Positions 55,031 through 63,476 of a DNA stretch of 64,000 nucleotides are shown piece by piece. The notes below the pieces were generated by a model, which made no database searches, was not told where the DNA came from, and worked only from the letters and a program-made list of their open reading frames with translations. Each line of letters opens with the position of its first letter. The stretch's first letter is position 1. The position numbers were made by a program, and so were the translations under genes. The DNA is from Ihuprevotella massiliensis (GTDB lineage Bacteria > Bacteroidota > Bacteroidia > Bacteroidales > Bacteroidaceae): positions 1,671,501 to 1,735,500 of the forward strand of contig LT608321.1 of NCBI GenBank assembly GCA_900095835.1. Reading direction: 5' to 3'.

Positions 55031-55082
55031 ATTTTTTGGAGGAAGCAAGACGCATTATTGCAATTCTTGCTGTTTGCGTTTG

Positions 55083-55114
55083 CAAAATTACGACGAAAAT
55101 TCGGAATCACCAAA
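55083..55114 (-). promoter_or_regulatory. tRNA-Pro promoter
   Basis: On the minus strand TTTG (55114-55111), a 20-nt spacer, then TAATTTTG (55090-55083), 53 nt before the tRNA. Confidence 0.8.
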
Positions 55115-55239
55115 TTTACTGCCATTTTTTTGCGATATTTTCTCATTTATGAGGGATGTTCGGGAAGAAAAAGTGGAAATTGAGTCCAAAATGAGGACTT
55201 GTGTCACTTGATTTCTTCTCGAATGTCCCTTAGATTATT

Positions 55240-56022
55240 TTACCAATTCACGCGATAAGCCACACCAGTGGTGACAAACGTGGGATGGAGCTTCATGCTC
55301 ACTGTGGTGAAACCAGGGCGGAAGATGTTGGTAAAGACATAGCGTGCTTGGAGAAAGAGCGACCAACGCCCCGATACCTGCCAGTCTGCGCCCACTTGCC
55401 ATCCGAAACCCCAACGCGCCATGTCGTCGCTAAAGTCGTAGGTGGGCGCTTCTTCGGGAGAAGAACCAAATTCCACCTTGCGGCCAGTGGGTTGATCGAC
55501 ACGGATGTAGCCATCGGTCACCGAACCGGTGAAACTTCTGTCGAAATACCATTCCACCACAGGACCTGTGGAGAAAGTCCAGCGTGAGCGAGGTTGCCAC
55601 TCTGCTTGAAGCGGCAGGGCAAAACCTTGTTGAGAAGCGCGTGTGTGGTTGATGCCCGAGAAATAGCCTTCGAGGGTGTTGCCAGCTTGCACCACTTTCA
55701 CCTCGTAGGCTTTGACACGTGCTTCCGTGCGCATGCCGCGGTCGAAATAGTGGAGACCCACAGCAGCACGCCATTGTGGGGCAAGGCGACGTGAGAGGTC
55801 AAAGCCCCAGCTCAATCCGTCGGTGGGGTGGAAACGCTGTATCTCACGAATTTCCGCCGGCAAGGGCATAGGCGTCATGCCCCCGATGGTGTATCCGAGA
55901 TGCGGTGTGAGTTGCCAAGTTGAGGCGGGTGTTACGGAATCAGTGCTTTCTGCATGAGCCGCAGTGGATGTGGCGAATGCCAGTCCCAAACAGAGCAGAC
56001 TCCCTATATAATGGTGTGACAT
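55240..56022 (-). CDS. Outer-membrane beta-barrel protein paired with a PCMD lipoprotein
   Basis: 260 residues. A signal peptide ends near TAAHA (about 24). Aromatic-rich strands alternate with loops throughout, for example WQLTPHLGYTIGGM, WGFGWQVGADWQVSGRW and LFLQARYVFTNIF, and the chain ends in YRVNW. This is a porin-like barrel. It lies 97 bp downstream of the PCMD lipoprotein gene on the same strand, so the pair is probably cotranscribed and may act together at the outer membrane. Confidence 0.75.
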   Translation of the reverse strand: MSHHYIGSLLCLGLAFATSTAAHAESTDSVTPASTWQLTPHLGYTIGGMTPMPLPAEIREIQRFHPTDGLSWGFDLSRRLAPQWRAAVGLHYFDRGMRTEARVKAYEVKVVQAGNTLEGYFSGINHTRASQQGFALPLQAEWQPRSRWTFSTGPVVEWYFDRSFTGSVTDGYIRVDQPTGRKVEFGSSPEEAPTYDFSDDMARWGFGWQVGADWQVSGRWSLFLQARYVFTNIFRPGFTTVSMKLHPTFVTTGVAYRVNW

Positions 56023-56119
56023 TGGAATTCAGAAGTTAGGAGTGATGAGAAAAGTCGAACGATATTCCCCGTGATAGAATGGAGGGTTGAAGAGGAGAAA
56101 TCTCCGTTTCTCGCAGCGA

Positions 56120-57316
56120 TCATTGATAGTCGATGCGGCAATCGTCGATGATGAGAGTAGAGCCTAGTGCACCTTCAAACTGCGCTCCATTCTTACTAGA
56201 AGAGAACACGAGCGTAAGGCTATATCCACGCTTAGCGAGAAGTTCGAGCGACAACTTTTCTTTGTAGTCAAAAGCCACATCAAACGATGCCCAAGGACTT
56301 GTTGGTTCCACTCCTGTCACCTTAAATTCTGGAACCAAAGCGATGGCGACAACATTTTGGTGCGTCATCACGTTGCTACCATCGAGCACAAGCGGTTTGC
56401 CTTCGTGGTCAATGTTGCGATAGACGACGGCATAGACTTGTGGCAGGTCGCGACCATCTGCAGCAGGACCTGCAACGGCTTTCTGCGCTTTGTTGAGATA
56501 TTGTGCACCGGGTTGCCACTTGTAGAATCCTTTGAAGCGAAGAGGCATACGGCGAATGGGACGTCCAAACTGAGTGGCTGCGAGTGCATCCGATAGAGCT
56601 TTTTGCAGGTTGAACGTACCGACAAAGAGATTGCCTGCTGCCATGGGTTTTCCCACCAGAAGTCCGAGAAATCCAGTGCTACTGGTAGTGAGTTTTACAG
56701 CCTTACCAGCGCGCGCATCGTCGGTGATTGTGGTGGGATATTCGCTAGGTTTCGCCGTGCTATTGCTCAAGGCAAAGCCAGCATTTCCCGTGCCCCATGT
56801 GTCGCCACCATTTCCGTTGTGTTGGGTGCCTTCGAGGGACCATATATAATATTGTTGGTTTTCCGCTTCTAGCTGAGGTTGGTCGAAGTTAAACACAGGA
56901 CCTAAGTCGGGAGCAGGGAGGAATTGGATGGTGTAGCGACGTTGGTAGCGTCCATCTTCCGAAGTCACCACATAGCGCACCACGCGCTGTGCACTAAACT
57001 TCTCCTCCTGTGCTGGAGCCAATGCAATATGAGCGCCTTGTGAGAGTCGGAAATCCAGTTTAATGCTGTCGAGCGTGGCGTCTTCCACCCCATCCGCTAG
57101 GTGAAACACGATGGCGGTGTCTTGCGAAAGCACCGTGCGTTGGGCATCTGCAACATTGTTAAACAAGCGTTGCGCAGCAACACCTTGCACGCTCACTTGC
57201 TCGATGTCCGCTTCCATAGACGGTTGTTCGTCGTCGATGCACGAAACTAATGGAAAGGCGAGCAGTAAGCAGCCCAAGAGAGCGACAAGAGGGGTGGAGA
57301 AAAATGATTTGTTCAT
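56120..57316 (-). CDS. PCMD-domain lipoprotein
   Basis: 398 residues. A lipoprotein signal ends in PLVSC with the lipidated Cys at about 26, then IDDEQPS. An Ig-like N-terminal region (about 40-140) is followed by a C-terminal domain with the marks of the putative carbohydrate metabolism (PCMD) family: YYIWSLEG, GNAGFALSN, TTSSTGFLGLLVGKPMAAGN, LFVGTF and RRMPLRFKGFYKWQPG. The fold resembles carbohydrate-binding beta-sandwiches. It is likely surface exposed. Met at 57316 is chosen over a Met seven codons upstream. Confidence 0.82.
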   Translation of the reverse strand: MNKSFFSTPLVALLGCLLLAFPLVSCIDDEQPSMEADIEQVSVQGVAAQRLFNNVADAQRTVLSQDTAIVFHLADGVEDATLDSIKLDFRLSQGAHIALAPAQEEKFSAQRVVRYVVTSEDGRYQRRYTIQFLPAPDLGPVFNFDQPQLEAENQQYYIWSLEGTQHNGNGGDTWGTGNAGFALSNSTAKPSEYPTTITDDARAGKAVKLTTSSTGFLGLLVGKPMAAGNLFVGTFNLQKALSDALAATQFGRPIRRMPLRFKGFYKWQPGAQYLNKAQKAVAGPAADGRDLPQVYAVVYRNIDHEGKPLVLDGSNVMTHQNVVAIALVPEFKVTGVEPTSPWASFDVAFDYKEKLSLELLAKRGYSLTLVFSSSKNGAQFEGALGSTLIIDDCRIDYQ

Positions 57317-57374
57317 GAGTGAAAGAGAATTGCGCATAAGCGTTTATGCTGTTTGGCAAAAGAGCGCACCACGG

Positions 57375-57382
57375 CAAAGGTA
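57375..57382 (-). promoter_or_regulatory. Candidate -7 box for the PCMD operon
   Basis: The minus strand reads TACCTTTG, 59 nt before the start. The upstream box is not clear. Confidence 0.5.
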
Positions 57383-57502
57383 CTATTTTTTCGGCATATT
57401 CCCCTTATTCTTGCTCAGTGTTTGTGGATGGTTTTGGGTGAAAAACCGACATTTCGAGTGGTTCGGCAGTGAAATCGAATAGAAAATGTAATAAAAAGGT
57501 TG

Positions 57503-57510
57503 TATCTTTG
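57503..57510 (+). promoter_or_regulatory. Promoter of the calycin-like gene
   Basis: TATCTTTG followed by CAG is an exact -7 box, 70 nt before the start codon. Confidence 0.65.
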
Positions 57511-57579
57511 CAGTCCGTAATTTCTAAATCCAGAACTTTAGACGTAGCTAAATTCAATTTATCAACATCTTACTTTAGT

Positions 57580-58158
57580 ATGAAGAAACTTTTACTCCTT
57601 GCTTTCGTGAGCCTCACTGCAATGGCAGGCATGGCACAAACTACAAAGAACTACACCGATCAGCTATCTGTAGACAAAGGCGCAGGCAAGCCTTACACGG
57701 CTACCGTGGAGCGCACGGCAGAAGGCAAGTTCAATCTCACCATCCGCAACTTTTATTATAAAGCCTTTTTTGTCAATTTCGCCATCGGCAACATCGAATT
57801 GAAGGATATCCCTTACACAGTCGAAGGCAACATCATCAAGTTTGCTGGCGACATCAAGGGAGCTATCGTGCCAGGCGACGACAGCAAGGTGAAGTGGCAA
57901 GGTCCCACTTTGATGGCAAATCCCCAAATCAAGATTTCTGGTAAGGTAGATAGCGAGAAACTCTATTTCACCGCTCAAATCCCTACCCCCATAGGCAGTG
58001 TCACCACCGTGTTTGGCACGGAAGCTCTTGTGACTTCTCTCGGACTCACTCCACGTGCTGCAAAGGCAGATGTCATCTATAGCCTCGATGGTCGCCGTCT
58101 AGATCGCGCGCCCGAACATGGAGTCTATATTCTCAATGGCAAGAAGGTGATGAAATAA
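57580..58158 (+). CDS. Secreted calycin-like domain protein
   Basis: 192 residues. A signal peptide ends at AGMAQ (about 19). The body (DQLSVDKGAGKPYTATVERT, FNLTIRNFYYK, KISGKVDSEKLYFTAQIPTP) fits the calycin-like beta-barrel family of Bacteroidales. The C-terminal VIYSLDGRRLDRAPEHGVYI then LNGKKVMK matches the short end motif seen on many secreted Prevotella proteins, probably a sorting or anchoring signal. The ligand is unknown. Confidence 0.75.
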   Translation: MKKLLLLAFVSLTAMAGMAQTTKNYTDQLSVDKGAGKPYTATVERTAEGKFNLTIRNFYYKAFFVNFAIGNIELKDIPYTVEGNIIKFAGDIKGAIVPGDDSKVKWQGPTLMANPQIKISGKVDSEKLYFTAQIPTPIGSVTTVFGTEALVTSLGLTPRAAKADVIYSLDGRRLDRAPEHGVYILNGKKVMK

Positions 58159-58197
58159 TGTGAGCCTTCCTCGCATCCAAATTTTATTTCCTCATAA

Positions 58198-58310
58198 TTA
58201 GACGTTAGTGTCTCGAAGAAAATGTGCGATTTGCCCTGCAGTTTGAGCATGAGCATCCTTGTCGCCCCATTTCTTCGACGCGCTAACGTCTAATTTCTAA
58301 TGTCTAGCGG
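58198..58310. repeat. Heptad element as an inverted repeat
   Basis: TTAGACGTTAG (58198-58208) is the complement of CTAACGTCTAA (58283-58293). Inside, CGAAGAAAATG pairs with CATTTCTTCG. Further TCTAATG units extend to 58310. Confidence 0.8.
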
Positions 58311-58361
58311 CTATTCTGCGTTATTTATCGTTACTCATTTCCAAATCCCCGCAGAAGTTTG

Positions 58362-58369
58362 TATTTTCG
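58362..58369 (+). promoter_or_regulatory. Candidate -7 box for the DUF4294 gene
   Basis: TATTTTCG, one base off the consensus, 26 nt before the start codon. Confidence 0.4.
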
Positions 58370-58394
58370 CAAAAATGTTTAGCTATAATAGATC

Positions 58395-59039
58395 ATGAAC
58401 AGACTATTACGCATCGCCTTCTTTTGTTGCACGCTTTTCTTGGGAGTGGCTGTGCAGGCGCAGACTGTGCCGAAAGATGTGCCCGAAATGCCCAAAGATA
58501 CGAGCAAACTCAATGCTGCCCTCTCCATGGACGTGGAGGTGGGTAAGGCGTTTTACAAGGGGGATAGCATCCCCCATGTCATCATGCCCACCATCTACAA
58601 ATATCCGCCCATAGAGTTTAATAATCCGCAGGAGCGGGAACGCTATAATCGGCTGGTGGCAAATGTGAAATACTTGTTGCCTTATGCCAAAACGGTGAGA
58701 ATCATCATCGTCGAAACCTATGACTATGTGCAAACTCTGCCCAAGGATCAGCGACAAGCACACATTGACAAGGTGGAAGCCGATTTGAAAAAAGAATATA
58801 AGCCTGTGATTGAGAAACTTACTCGCTCACAAGGACGTCTGTTGGTCAAACTGATTGACCGTGAATGTAACCAAACTGGCTATCAAATCGCCAAAGCCTT
58901 CATCGGTTCGCTGAGAGCCAATGTGTGGCAAGGTTTTTCGTTCATCTTCGGACTCAACCTCAACAAGCACTATGATCCCGAGGGGGACGACCGTTTCACC
59001 GAACGCGTGGTGCGCATGGTGGAAAGTCATCAAATATAG
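58395..59039 (+). CDS. DUF4294 family exported protein
   Basis: 214 residues with a signal peptide ending near AVQAQ (about 22). The body, MPTIYKYPPIEFNNPQERER, YNRLVANVKYLLPYAK, LKKEYKPVIEKLTRSQGRLL and LIDRECNQTGYQ, matches DUF4294 of Bacteroidota. It is predicted periplasmic and mostly helical. No function is known. Confidence 0.85.
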   Translation: MNRLLRIAFFCCTLFLGVAVQAQTVPKDVPEMPKDTSKLNAALSMDVEVGKAFYKGDSIPHVIMPTIYKYPPIEFNNPQERERYNRLVANVKYLLPYAKTVRIIIVETYDYVQTLPKDQRQAHIDKVEADLKKEYKPVIEKLTRSQGRLLVKLIDRECNQTGYQIAKAFIGSLRANVWQGFSFIFGLNLNKHYDPEGDDRFTERVVRMVESHQI

Positions 59040-59084
59040 TCTCAGGGCATTATAAGAGACCTCAGAGGTTTTGCGAACAATGTC

Positions 59085-59205
59085 CGAGAAGTTTACAAAA
59101 ACGTCGGAGATAATTCAAAAAATCTCCGACGTTTTTTGGAAAAAGTCCAACGTTTTTCAAGAAATCTCCCACGTTTTTTTTGTTTTGTCGGAGCTTTTTT
59201 GGAGG
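59085..59205 (+). terminator. Modular hairpin repeat, locus D (tandem terminators)
   Basis: AACGTCGGAGA (59100-59110) pairs with TCTCCGACGTT (59123-59133), followed by TTTTTT. Then come AAAAGTCCAACGTTTTT, AAATCTCCCACGTTTTTTT and GTCGGAGCTTTTTT. It ends the DUF4294 transcript and may work in both directions. Confidence 0.8.
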
Positions 59206-59362
59206 AAGTCCTACTTTCGTCTGTTAGGGTTCGACGATATCCAGAGCTCCATCTCGCTCTTTCCCATCCACCCTCCTCATTTCTACCCATTTTCGGCACG
59301 ACTCTTCACCTCTTTCCACGGAATAATCAGGCAAAGAAACAAATTATTTAGAATTAAAGTCG

Positions 59363-59370
59363 TATCTTTG
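59363..59370 (+). promoter_or_regulatory. ychF promoter
   Basis: TATCTTTG is an exact -7 box, 26 nt before the ychF start codon. Confidence 0.65.
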
Positions 59371-59395
59371 TCCCCAAATATAAGATTTACAACGA

Positions 59396-60499
59396 ATGAG
59401 TTTACAATGCGGCATCGTAGGACTTCCCAACGTGGGCAAGTCCACGCTTTTTAATTGCTTGAGCAACGCCAAGGCGCAGAGCGCCAACTTCCCTTTCTGC
59501 ACCATTGAACCCAACGTGGGTGTAATCACTGTGCCTGATGAACGATTGGCAAAACTTGCTGAACTGGTGAAGACGACGAAAATCATCCCCACCACCGTGG
59601 AGATTGTCGACATCGCTGGTTTGGTGAAAGGTGCATCCAAAGGAGAAGGTTTGGGCAATCAATTCTTGGGCAACATCCGCGAAACTGATGCCATCATCCA
59701 CGTGTTGCGCTGTTTCGACGACGGCAACGTGGTGCACGTAGATGGTAGCGTGGATCCTGTGCGCGACAAGGAAATCATCGACACCGAACTCCAATTGAAG
59801 GATTTGGAAACGGTGGAAAATCGCATCAAGCGCGTAGAGAAAATCGCTCAAGTGGGCAGCGACAAAAATGCTAAGGTGGAATACCAAGTGCTTTCTGCCA
59901 TTAAAGAAGCTCTGCTCGAGGGTAAGAACGCACGCAGCGTGGAGTTCGACACGAAAGACGAACAAACGGCTGCTCGCAATCTCTTCTTGCTCACCTCAAA
60001 GCCCGTGCTCTATGTGTGCAACGTGGACGAAGGTTCTGCCGCTACGGGCAACGAATATGTGGAGCGTGTGCGCGAAGCAGTGAAGGACGAAGGAGCTGAA
60101 ATCCTCGTTGTGGCAGCGCAAACGGAAGCCGACATTGCCGAACTCGAAACCTACGAAGAGCGTCAAGAATTCCTCAAAGATGTGGGTCTGGAAGAGAGTG
60201 GTGTCAACCGTCTCATCAAGGCAGCCTACAAGATGCTTGACCTCGAAACCTACATCACCGCTGGTGAAATCGAAGTGCGTGCTTGGACCTACAAGCGTGG
60301 TTGGAAGGCTCCTCAGTGTGCTGGTGTCATTCACACCGACTTTGAAAAGGGATTTATCCGAGCGCAAGTAATCAAGTACGAAGACTTCATCAAATATGGT
60401 AGTGAAGCTGCCGTGCGCGAAGCTGGTTTGCTCCACGTCGAAGGTAAAGAATATGTGGTGCAAGATGGTGACATCATGCACTTCCTCTTCAATGTCTAA
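59396..60499 (+). CDS. ychF: Redox-regulated ATPase YchF (OBG-like)
   Basis: 367 residues. P-loop GLPNVGKST at 9-17, then FPFCTIEPNVG and DIAGLVKGASKGEGLGNQFL. NxxE replaces NKxD in the nucleotide-base site (YVCNVDEG), which makes the family prefer ATP. A coiled coil occupies the middle, and a C-terminal TGS domain ends in YVVQDGDIMHFLFNV. It binds ribosomes and takes part in the stress response. Confidence 0.95.
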   Translation: MSLQCGIVGLPNVGKSTLFNCLSNAKAQSANFPFCTIEPNVGVITVPDERLAKLAELVKTTKIIPTTVEIVDIAGLVKGASKGEGLGNQFLGNIRETDAIIHVLRCFDDGNVVHVDGSVDPVRDKEIIDTELQLKDLETVENRIKRVEKIAQVGSDKNAKVEYQVLSAIKEALLEGKNARSVEFDTKDEQTAARNLFLLTSKPVLYVCNVDEGSAATGNEYVERVREAVKDEGAEILVVAAQTEADIAELETYEERQEFLKDVGLEESGVNRLIKAAYKMLDLETYITAGEIEVRAWTYKRGWKAPQCAGVIHTDFEKGFIRAQVIKYEDFIKYGSEAAVREAGLLHVEGKEYVVQDGDIMHFLFNV

Positions 60500-60507
60500 G
60501 TGCTAAA

Positions 60508-60634
60508 GACTCTAGATGACCTGGAAGTTCTAGTTTTTCTAGAGTCTATTTCGCTCCGAGCCACGCTTGTCGTGGCGAGCATAAAAGGGTCTGTGACCCC
60601 TAACGTCTAAAGTCTAACGTCTAAAGTCTAACAT
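60508..60634. repeat. Composite intergenic element, second copy
   Basis: CTAG nonamers (60508-60547), hairpin GCCAC-gcttgtc-GTGGC (60560-60576), hairpin GGGTC-tgt-GACCC (60587-60599), and heptads (60600-60634) ending at the lgt start codon. Compared with the copy at 36013, the first hairpin has a C-G pair replaced by A-T with pairing kept. Confidence 0.85.
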
Positions 60635-61469
60635 GCTAGTCCACTGGAATCCCGATCAAATTGCCCTGCATCTCGGTCCTATCGCCTTGCGATGGTACTC
60701 CCTCTTTTGGACAATTGGTCTTGCCGCAGCCTACTATGTAGTGTTGCGCCTCTATCGTCAACAAAAGATTTCGCAAGAGAAGTTCGATCCCCTCTTCTTC
60801 TATTGCTTTCTCGGCATTTTGTTGGGGGCAAGACTAGGGCACTGTTTGCTCTACGAACCCCAGTATTTCTTGCAACATCCGCTTGAAATCTTCCTTCCCA
60901 TGCGACAAGATGGTTTGGGACACTGGCACTTCACCGGTTTTGCAGGCTTAGCTTCTCACGGTGGCACGGCAGGACTTATGGCAGCCTTGTGGCTCTATGT
61001 GCGCAAGACGAAAGTGCCCCTTCTTCGGGTGCTCGACAACATCGCCATTGCCACTCCCATCACTGCTTGCTGCATCCGTCTGGGCAATCTCATGAACTCT
61101 GAGATTGTGGGCAAAGCCACTGATGGCACTTGGGGCTTTGTTTTTGAAAAACTCGGAGAATCCTTCCCCCGCCATCCTGGACAGCTCTATGAAGCAATAG
61201 CCTATTTCCTCCTTTTCTTTGTTGGATTGTGGCTCTATCGCAAATATCCCAACAAGGTGGGCACTGGTTACTTCTTCGGGTTCTGCCTCACCACCATCTT
61301 CACCTTCCGCCTCTTTGTGGAGTATTTCAAAGAGGTGCAAGAACCTTGGGAATTGCACATGCAAGACCTCATCGGGCTCAACCAAGGTCAGCTCCTTTCC
61401 CTCCCCTTCATGGCGATTGGCATCTACTGCCTGCTCGGCTTTAAGTTGCCCAAGGCTTGGAAAGGATAA
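60633..61469 (+). CDS. lgt: Prolipoprotein diacylglyceryl transferase
   Basis: 278 residues with seven transmembrane helices. It attaches diacylglycerol to the lipobox Cys, the first step of lipoprotein maturation. ARLGHCLLYEP, GLASHGGTAGLM, RLGNLMNSEIVGKATDG and RHPGQLYEA are the conserved blocks. It serves the many lipoproteins encoded nearby (MsrAB, PCMD, M28, TPR, DUF4369). The ATG directly abuts the heptad array. Confidence 0.95.
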   Translation: MLVHWNPDQIALHLGPIALRWYSLFWTIGLAAAYYVVLRLYRQQKISQEKFDPLFFYCFLGILLGARLGHCLLYEPQYFLQHPLEIFLPMRQDGLGHWHFTGFAGLASHGGTAGLMAALWLYVRKTKVPLLRVLDNIAIATPITACCIRLGNLMNSEIVGKATDGTWGFVFEKLGESFPRHPGQLYEAIAYFLLFFVGLWLYRKYPNKVGTGYFFGFCLTTIFTFRLFVEYFKEVQEPWELHMQDLIGLNQGQLLSLPFMAIGIYCLLGFKLPKAWKG

Positions 61470-61647
61470 TTGGAGTATTGGTGGCATTGTGTAAAGTGAT
61501 GCGCGTCGCATTTCTATGCTCTATACGCATAAAGCCCCCTTTTTCCTTTTTTATTATTGAAATCATTCATCAATACACAATTTCAGTCTAGATGGGAGGT
61601 AAGTCATCTTCCTTTTCTCTGATTTGTGTCTAATATCTTACCACGAT

Positions 61648-63324
61648 ATGAAAACTACCTTTTATGTTTCTGCTGCAGCACTCGCATTAGCAGCATTGAC
61701 CTCTTGCAATGGCAAGTTGGGCGCACTTTCTGCCGACAACTTCACAGTGACTCCTTCTCCTCTGGAGACTGTGGGCAATGATGTTCCTGCTACAATCAAC
61801 GGCCGCTTCCCCCAAAAGTATATGAAGAAGAAGGCTGTGGTCACCGTTATCCCCGAATTGCGCTATGCGGGCGTCAAGGCAGTGGGACAACCTGCCACTT
61901 TCCAAGGTGAAAAGGTCGTAGGCAACGATCAAACTGTAAGCTACAAACTCGGGGGAAACTATGTGATGAAAGCTAACTTCCCTTACAACCCTGCCATGTT
62001 TTCCAGCGAACTCTACCTCAACTTTGAGGCACGCGTGGGCAAGAAGGCGGTGACTATCCCCGCTGTAAAGGTGGCCGATGGTGTCATTGCTACTTCACAA
62101 CTCGTATATCTCACGCTCGCTTCTGCCAACACCGCTACTGCTGCCGATGGTTTCCAACGTGAAATCTCTCGCCAACAAAATGCGCAAATCAAATATTTGA
62201 TCAGCCAAGCTAAGGTGCGCACTAGCGAATTGAACACTACCTCTGTCAAGGACTTCATCAAGGTGCTCCGCGACATCAAGGCAGACCAAAAGGGTCTTGC
62301 TCTTGACAATGTTGAAGTGTCTGCTTATGCTTCTCCCGATGGTGCTTTGAAGTTCAACACTGGTCTTGCTGAAAACCGTAAGGGCAGCGCTGAAAAATAC
62401 GTAAGCGATCAGCTCAAGAAGACCAAGCTCAACACCAATGTAGATGCTAAATACACTGCTGAAGACTGGGATGGTTTCCAAGAACTCGTAGCTGCTAGCA
62501 ACATCCAAGACAAGGAAGTGATTCTCCGCGTCCTCTCTATGTATAAGGATCCCGAAGAACGCGAACAACAAATCAAGAACCTCTCTGTGGCTTTCCGCGA
62601 ACTCGCTAATGAGGTGCTCCCCGAACTTCGTCGTGCTCGCCTCACTGTGAACTATCGCGTGATTGGTCGCAGCGATGATGAAATTCGCGCTCAATACGCT
62701 GCTGATGCCTCTAAGCTCTCTGTAGAAGAACTCCTCTATGCTGCTACCCTCACCAAGGATGCTGCTGAGCGTAAGGCCATCTTCACTAAGGCTGCTCAGC
62801 TCTACCCACAAGACAAGCGTGCTTACAACGGTCTTGCTCAGTTGGCTTATGCCGAAGGCAATCTCACCGATGCACAAAATGCACTCAACCAAGCTGCTGG
62901 TCTTCCTGAAGCTAATGCCAACGCTGCTCTCCTCGCACTCCGTCAAGGCAATGTGAATGATGCTGAAGCTCTCTTGGGCAAGGCGCTCACTGCTGGCAAC
63001 TACAACGAAGTGCTTGGTAATCTCCAAATTGCTCGTGGCAACTACGCACAAGCTGCACAAAACCTTAAGGGCATCAACACCAATAGTGCTGCCCTTGCTC
63101 AAATCCTCAACAAGGACTATGTGGCTGCTGCACAAACTCTCGCTGCTGTGAACAACGCTGACGCCATCACTGACTACCTCAAGGCTGTGCTTGCTGCACG
63201 CACTGGTCAAGTGGAACAAGGTGCACAAGCTCTCCGCGCTGCTATCGCTAAGAATGCTGATCTCCGCGATCTCGCTAGCATGGATCTCGCTCTCAAAGCC
63301 ATCTTTGCTGCGCTCAATCGCTAA
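61648..63324 (+). CDS. Lipoprotein with OmpA-like and TPR-like repeats
   Basis: 558 residues. A lipoprotein signal ends in LTSC with Cys at about 19. The N-terminal half is beta-rich, with YASPDGALKFNTGLAENR resembling the OmpA-like fold. The C-terminal half has helical TPR-type repeats (AAERKAIFTKAAQLYPQDKR, AYNGLAQLAYAEGNLTDAQN). It is probably outer-membrane anchored and links peptidoglycan or other proteins. The length and layout match a Bacteroidales envelope lipoprotein family. It ends at a perfect 12-bp hairpin. Confidence 0.78.
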   Translation: MKTTFYVSAAALALAALTSCNGKLGALSADNFTVTPSPLETVGNDVPATINGRFPQKYMKKKAVVTVIPELRYAGVKAVGQPATFQGEKVVGNDQTVSYKLGGNYVMKANFPYNPAMFSSELYLNFEARVGKKAVTIPAVKVADGVIATSQLVYLTLASANTATAADGFQREISRQQNAQIKYLISQAKVRTSELNTTSVKDFIKVLRDIKADQKGLALDNVEVSAYASPDGALKFNTGLAENRKGSAEKYVSDQLKKTKLNTNVDAKYTAEDWDGFQELVAASNIQDKEVILRVLSMYKDPEEREQQIKNLSVAFRELANEVLPELRRARLTVNYRVIGRSDDEIRAQYAADASKLSVEELLYAATLTKDAAERKAIFTKAAQLYPQDKRAYNGLAQLAYAEGNLTDAQNALNQAAGLPEANANAALLALRQGNVNDAEALLGKALTAGNYNEVLGNLQIARGNYAQAAQNLKGINTNSAALAQILNKDYVAAAQTLAAVNNADAITDYLKAVLAARTGQVEQGAQALRAAIAKNADLRDLASMDLALKAIFAALNR

Positions 63325-63347
63325 GCACAAATCTATCGTATGATTCC

Positions 63348-63383
63348 ACAGGAACGCAGCTTCGGTCTGCGTTCCTGTAACTT
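63348..63383 (+). terminator. Stem-loop after the TPR lipoprotein gene
   Basis: ACAGGAACGCAG (63348-63359) pairs perfectly with CTGCGTTCCTGT (63367-63378). Only a weak T-rich stretch follows. Confidence 0.65.
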
Positions 63384-63476
63384 TCTATAGCAGCATTTTT
63401 AGTCTTCTGCCACAGCGCTCTCTCGACTGTTGCTGCATTCCCCATTGGTGTGCAAATTGTTATCCACAAGATAATC

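Noticed and set aside
63460-63468. Isolated exact DnaA box upstream of the DUF4369 gene
   Set aside because: A single nonamer with no cluster is expected by chance in 64 kb.
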